64,000 nt of DNA from CAXBNB01 sp040222275 (GTDB lineage: Bacteria; Bacteroidota; Bacteroidia; Cytophagales; Cyclobacteriaceae): contig JAVKDJ010000094.1 of assembly GCA_040222275.1 (NCBI GenBank), forward strand, positions 186,001 through 250,000. Direction: 5' to 3'. The stretch's first letter is position 1. The number at the start of each line of letters is the position of its first letter. Shown in pieces: positions 60,514 to 64,000 of this stretch. Under the pieces are notes generated by a model. It ran no database searches and was not told the DNA's origin. It saw nothing but the letters and a program-made list of their open reading frames with translations. A program made the translations under genes and the position numbers.

Positions 60514-63500
60514 CTAAAACTGAACACTTAGCCCAAGACTAAATGTCCTTGCTTTTGGATATGAATAAAAGAATATATTCTGGCCAAAATTTGAATCGTC
60601 CCACTGTCCGTTGGACTCAGGGTCATACCCTTTGAAATCATCTGAATAGATCACAAAAGCGTTCTCAATACTTGCATACACCCTCATATTGCTCACTTTA
60701 AGTTTCTCATTATTCAGACTATAACCAATGGAAATCAAATTGCCTCTGAGATAAGAGCCATTGGCCACCCAATGACTATCTACGGCGAGATCCTGCCCCG
60801 AGAAACCAGAATGCCGTATGCGTGTAATAGGAGTGTTTTGATTGTCTGGAGTCCATGAGTTGTAAAGCACCGTTTTAAAAGCACTAATCTGGCCCTGACG
60901 ATCTTCGGCTGTTGTGACAAACTGCTGTAAAACCTCTGCACCTAAAGAAAATTGCATATCAACGATTGCATCGAAACGACCAAAGCTGAACCTATTGATG
61001 AAGCTCCCCCTATAATCGGGAAGGCCGCTCCCGATGATCTGTTTCTCATCCGTGCGTTTTACCATACCAGGCAATTTGCCCGCTTCAGTAGCAGCAGCTA
61101 CTTCATCAGTACCGTAGGTACCCAGCCTCACCTGCCCCCAAAATGAGCTGACAGGCTCTCCTACCCTTAGGATCGTTTGACTCCCTCCTACCCAAAAAGG
61201 ACCGGGAAAAATGTCTTCGTCATTTTCTCCTAAGGCTTCCACCTTGTTTTTATTATAGTTCAAAGAAAGTGAGGTGTTCCATGAAAATTTTTCAGATTCT
61301 ACATTAGTTGTTGAAATCAACAAATCAATTCCTCTGTTGGAAAGCGATCCGATGTTGTCTGTAATGGAAGTAAAACCACTGGTGGAAGGTACCGGCCGGT
61401 CTAGAAGCAAGTCGGTAGTCAATTTATAGTAATAATCCGCTTCAATTGCCAATACATTGTTGAAAGCACGAAGGTTAAAACCCAGATTAAGCTGCCTACT
61501 TTTTTCCCATTGAAGGTCGGGGTTTGCCAGTCTTGTGATGCTACTGGTAGATCGTAACGCTCCACCAATCATATTGGTACCTGAGCTGACGGTGGCCAGG
61601 GATGAATAGGAGCCGATTTCACTATTTCCGGTAAATCCATAAGATGCCCTTAACCTCAGCATGTTGATAAAATCAACATCTGTCATAAAATCTTCTTCGG
61701 AAACAGACCAGGAAACTCCTCCCGAAGGAAAGAAAGCATACTTGTTGTTGTTGCCAAATCGGGATGAGCCATCTACACGACCAGTAAGTGTTGCAGTGTA
61801 TTTGTTTTTAAAGGTATAGTTGCCACGAAAAAAATAGGAATTCATCGCCCAATCTGTATAGTTTGAGGAAGGAGGGCTGGGGATTTCCGCAACCCCCACA
61901 TTGTTGTATTTAAAAAAATCGTTGGTAAAACCTCTGACACTAATTGTGCTTTCGTCAAAAGTGGCTCCCTGCCAACTGGCACCTAACACAGCCTTAAAAT
62001 GGTTTTCACCAATTGTCTTGTCATAAGTAAGGAAATTCTCGTTTTGCCAAAAGCGTGAGTCGCTATTTCCTATTCTGGAATATCCATTAGGATGGCCTGG
62101 CCCCAGAATGCCAACAGGTGCATAATAGCGGTTTTTTACAAGCCTGTTGACAACACCCACCTGCGACCTAAAAGTAAGGTCAGGAGTGATGCTAACATCA
62201 ACAAAAACGTTTCCCTGGATATTCGTTCTGTCAAATAAATTTTCTACTTCTTCCAGCATAGCAACAGGATTAGGATAAGCAAAGAAATCCAGGGTGGTTC
62301 CTTCGGTAGATCTGGAATCTGCGTAGGTTCCATCAGGCCACCTTACCGGATAAATAGACGGCATTTCTATCAAACCTCTGGCTATCGCATCCACCCCACT
62401 ACCTTCTACCTGGGGCTTGCTTTCCCAAATATGGTTCACTCGAAAAATGGATCCCACAGACAGCCATTTAGACAATGTAGCATCATTGGATAATTTAACA
62501 TCCATTCTTTTCAATTCTGAAGTCCGTATTACCCCTTGCTGTTCGGTATAATTTAAAAATATACCTGTTGAGGAATTTTCCCCTGCCGAGCGAATGCTCA
62601 GATGGTGATCTTGTGAAACTGCTGTTCTTGTCACTTCCTTCTCCCAATTGGTATCATATAGAGGATTGCCGGCAGCATCAAAAAGGAGGTCGTTATCCAA
62701 TACCAGTGTTGGCTCATCTCCTGGTGTATAATCCCTGTAATAGGTAGCATTTTCAAAGGAGATTCTTTGAACCTCCATAAATTCTTCGGCGTTCAGGGCA
62801 TTATATAGCGGGTTCTTCTTTTTGGCCAGGGTACCAAAACTAAGGTTGAATTTGTATTCCACCGCTATCCCCTTCTTATCCAGTCCGCCCTGAGTAGTAA
62901 TCAACACTACCCCATTAGCACCCCTTGCCCCATAAATAGCGGCAGAAGAAGCATCCTTTAATACCTCCATACTCACAATGTCGCTGGGGTTCAAATAATC
63001 GATATTATCCACTTGCATCCCATCCACAACGTACAGCGGTGCACTGGATGCATTAATTGTTCCCATTCCTCGTATGAGAACCCGATTGTTTCCTCCCGGT
63101 TCTCCTGAATTTGAAAATACGGTAACACCAGCTATCTTACCTCTTAGGTTCTGCAATGGGTTGACACTCGGCTGTGAGGATAAATCCTCTCTGGTTACGA
63201 TTCCGACAGATCCAGTGATTTCACTCTTTTTGGAAGTTCCATATCCAATCACTACCACTTCATCCAACTGTTCAGCATCCAGTTGCATGCGCACGTCGAT
63301 CACGCTCTGAGTACCCACCAAAATTTCGTTTGTCTTATAACCTACGAAGGAGACCACTATGGTAGATTCTTCCGGCACACTCAGTTTGTACATCCCATCC
63401 AGGTCTGTAGTAGTCCCTGTGGATGACCCTTTCACCACTACAGATGCCCCTGGTAGGCCTTCACCATTTTCATCAGTGATTTTGCCGGAGATTTCCACAT

Positions 63501-63915
63501 CTCTCAACACCTGTACCGAAACATTGTCGTTGTTGGGCTCGTGGGTGGTTAGTTTTTTTACAGTAATATTTTGATTGTATTGGCGAAATGCCAGATTGGT
63601 TTTTTTAGAAATATCCAAAAGTACTTCGTATAGCGGAGCATTATTGTACTGGCCATCCAATTTGACCCGCTGATCTATCTCTTTGGCTGTATATACAAAA
63701 GTGAAATTGGTCTTTTCCTCTATCTCCCTAAAAACTGTCTCCAGGTTTTTAGCACTGAAATTGAAGCTTATATGGGTTTCTTTTACGCTTGTATTCTTTT
63801 GGGCAACAGACACCTCAGCTGCCAATATCGCAGTACCTATCAATATTTGTGTGATGAAGCCGTAAAATGAATACATTATGATTTTCCTGAATAGGAGTAA
63901 TAGTTTATTTTTCAT
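60514..63915 (-). CDS. SusC/RagA family TonB-dependent outer membrane transporter with STN domain
   Basis: 1133 residues. The N-terminal signal (LLFRKIIMYSFYGFITQILI) is followed by an STN domain (about 50-130, SAKNLETVFREIEEKTNFTF, TNLAFRQYNQNITVKKL), a CarboxypepD_reg-like domain (about 150-215, GKITDENGEGLPGASVVVKG), the plug beginning LDEVVVIGYGTSKKSEITGS, and a barrel ending FSLGLSVQF. The STN domain predicts a FecR/sigma pair, but none is in the window, so it should lie just right of the edge. The start sits in the shared CAAAATTATGAA context. It forms one unit with susD4 and a terminator follows that. Confidence 0.94.
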   Translation of the reverse strand: MKNKLLLLFRKIIMYSFYGFITQILIGTAILAAEVSVAQKNTSVKETHISFNFSAKNLETVFREIEEKTNFTFVYTAKEIDQRVKLDGQYNNAPLYEVLLDISKKTNLAFRQYNQNITVKKLTTHEPNNDNVSVQVLRDVEISGKITDENGEGLPGASVVVKGSSTGTTTDLDGMYKLSVPEESTIVVSFVGYKTNEILVGTQSVIDVRMQLDAEQLDEVVVIGYGTSKKSEITGSVGIVTREDLSSQPSVNPLQNLRGKIAGVTVFSNSGEPGGNNRVLIRGMGTINASSAPLYVVDGMQVDNIDYLNPSDIVSMEVLKDASSAAIYGARGANGVVLITTQGGLDKKGIAVEYKFNLSFGTLAKKKNPLYNALNAEEFMEVQRISFENATYYRDYTPGDEPTLVLDNDLLFDAAGNPLYDTNWEKEVTRTAVSQDHHLSIRSAGENSSTGIFLNYTEQQGVIRTSELKRMDVKLSNDATLSKWLSVGSIFRVNHIWESKPQVEGSGVDAIARGLIEMPSIYPVRWPDGTYADSRSTEGTTLDFFAYPNPVAMLEEVENLFDRTNIQGNVFVDVSITPDLTFRSQVGVVNRLVKNRYYAPVGILGPGHPNGYSRIGNSDSRFWQNENFLTYDKTIGENHFKAVLGASWQGATFDESTISVRGFTNDFFKYNNVGVAEIPSPPSSNYTDWAMNSYFFRGNYTFKNKYTATLTGRVDGSSRFGNNNKYAFFPSGGVSWSVSEEDFMTDVDFINMLRLRASYGFTGNSEIGSYSSLATVSSGTNMIGGALRSTSSITRLANPDLQWEKSRQLNLGFNLRAFNNVLAIEADYYYKLTTDLLLDRPVPSTSGFTSITDNIGSLSNRGIDLLISTTNVESEKFSWNTSLSLNYNKNKVEALGENDEDIFPGPFWVGGSQTILRVGEPVSSFWGQVRLGTYGTDEVAAATEAGKLPGMVKRTDEKQIIGSGLPDYRGSFINRFSFGRFDAIVDMQFSLGAEVLQQFVTTAEDRQGQISAFKTVLYNSWTPDNQNTPITRIRHSGFSGQDLAVDSHWVANGSYLRGNLISIGYSLNNEKLKVSNMRVYASIENAFVIYSDDFKGYDPESNGQWDDSNFGQNIFFYSYPKARTFSLGLSVQF

Positions 63916-64000
63916 AATTTTGAACAGTTTTGATGTGAAAACATTGAAACTTTCCTACCAATAGAAATTGAGAGCGGCAAACTTTACGTTTCCATTGGAA
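63916..64000. other. Upstream region of susC4 at the window edge
   Basis: 85 bp with no gene. A plus-strand TAATTTTG overlaps the susC4 start as in the other loci, but no plus-strand terminator hairpin is seen before the edge, and no TTG lies at the right spacing. The regulator gene expected here is beyond the edge. Confidence 0.4.

Overview
The window reads as chromosome of a free-living Bacteroidota (Cytophagia/Cytophagales-like), judged by family content only. It has four SusC/SusD outer-membrane uptake pairs, three ECF sigma/FecR anti-sigma pairs, a hybrid two-component (HTCS) regulator, a T9SS-type C-terminal sorting domain, A/T-rich start contexts without Shine-Dalgarno sequences, and putative promoters of the TTTG-N19-21-TAnnTTTG type. 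No rRNA, tRNA or CRISPR was seen.

Layout. (1) 1-11656, minus strand: ECF sigma, FecR, SusC, SusD, a membrane-anchored PpiC/SurA-like foldase, and a very large secreted beta-helix/CBM96-like/BIG2 protein that runs off the left edge inside its T9SS sorting domain. (2) 12006-22620, minus: a second sigma/FecR/SusC/SusD locus followed, after a strong terminator, by a lipoprotein with FG-GAP/VCBS repeats and an ASPIC/UnbV domain. (3) 22804-25696: a MORN-repeat protein, a candidate 36-aa ORF, and a complete 1223-bp ISAs1-family element with a 10-bp target duplication that splits a terminator hairpin, then 750 bp of non-coding DNA with dispersed-repeat-like pieces. (4) 25697-33514: a lipoprotein, a TerB-ABCG fusion transporter with a YdcF-like gene, a toxin-antitoxin pair whose toxin is frameshifted, and the housekeeping cluster fmt-folA-SDR. 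(5) 33689-37553: an outer-membrane barrel protein, an in-phase 7-bp repeat array, yidD and a lipid A type acyltransferase. (6) 37599-47630, minus: an HTCS regulator followed by a DUF1549/DUF1553 cytochrome-c/LamG protein, a DUF1501 protein and a Tat-exported beta-propeller; an operator-like pair of repeats lies between regulator and targets. (7) 48219-58616, minus: sigma/FecR/SusC/SusD followed by a glycerophosphodiester phosphodiesterase, an MBL-fold hydrolase and an alkaline phosphatase, which together look like an organophosphate-scavenging locus. (8) 58927-63915, minus: a fourth SusC/SusD pair whose regulator would lie beyond the right edge.

How it works together: each SusC carries an N-terminal STN signalling domain, so substrate loading can be passed through FecR to the cognate ECF sigma factor, which then activates its own susCD genes. 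Three FecR-SusC gaps each hold a terminator hairpin facing the wrong way (plus strand), and the four SusC start codons each sit in a sequence that reads as a Bacteroidota -7 box on the plus strand. This suggests short antisense RNAs over the susC leaders, comparable to DonS of Bacteroides. That pattern, the 7-bp array, the HTCS operator candidate and the organophosphate locus are the most interesting signals. Start codons were chosen by eye; repeat and hairpin coordinates may be off by a base or two.
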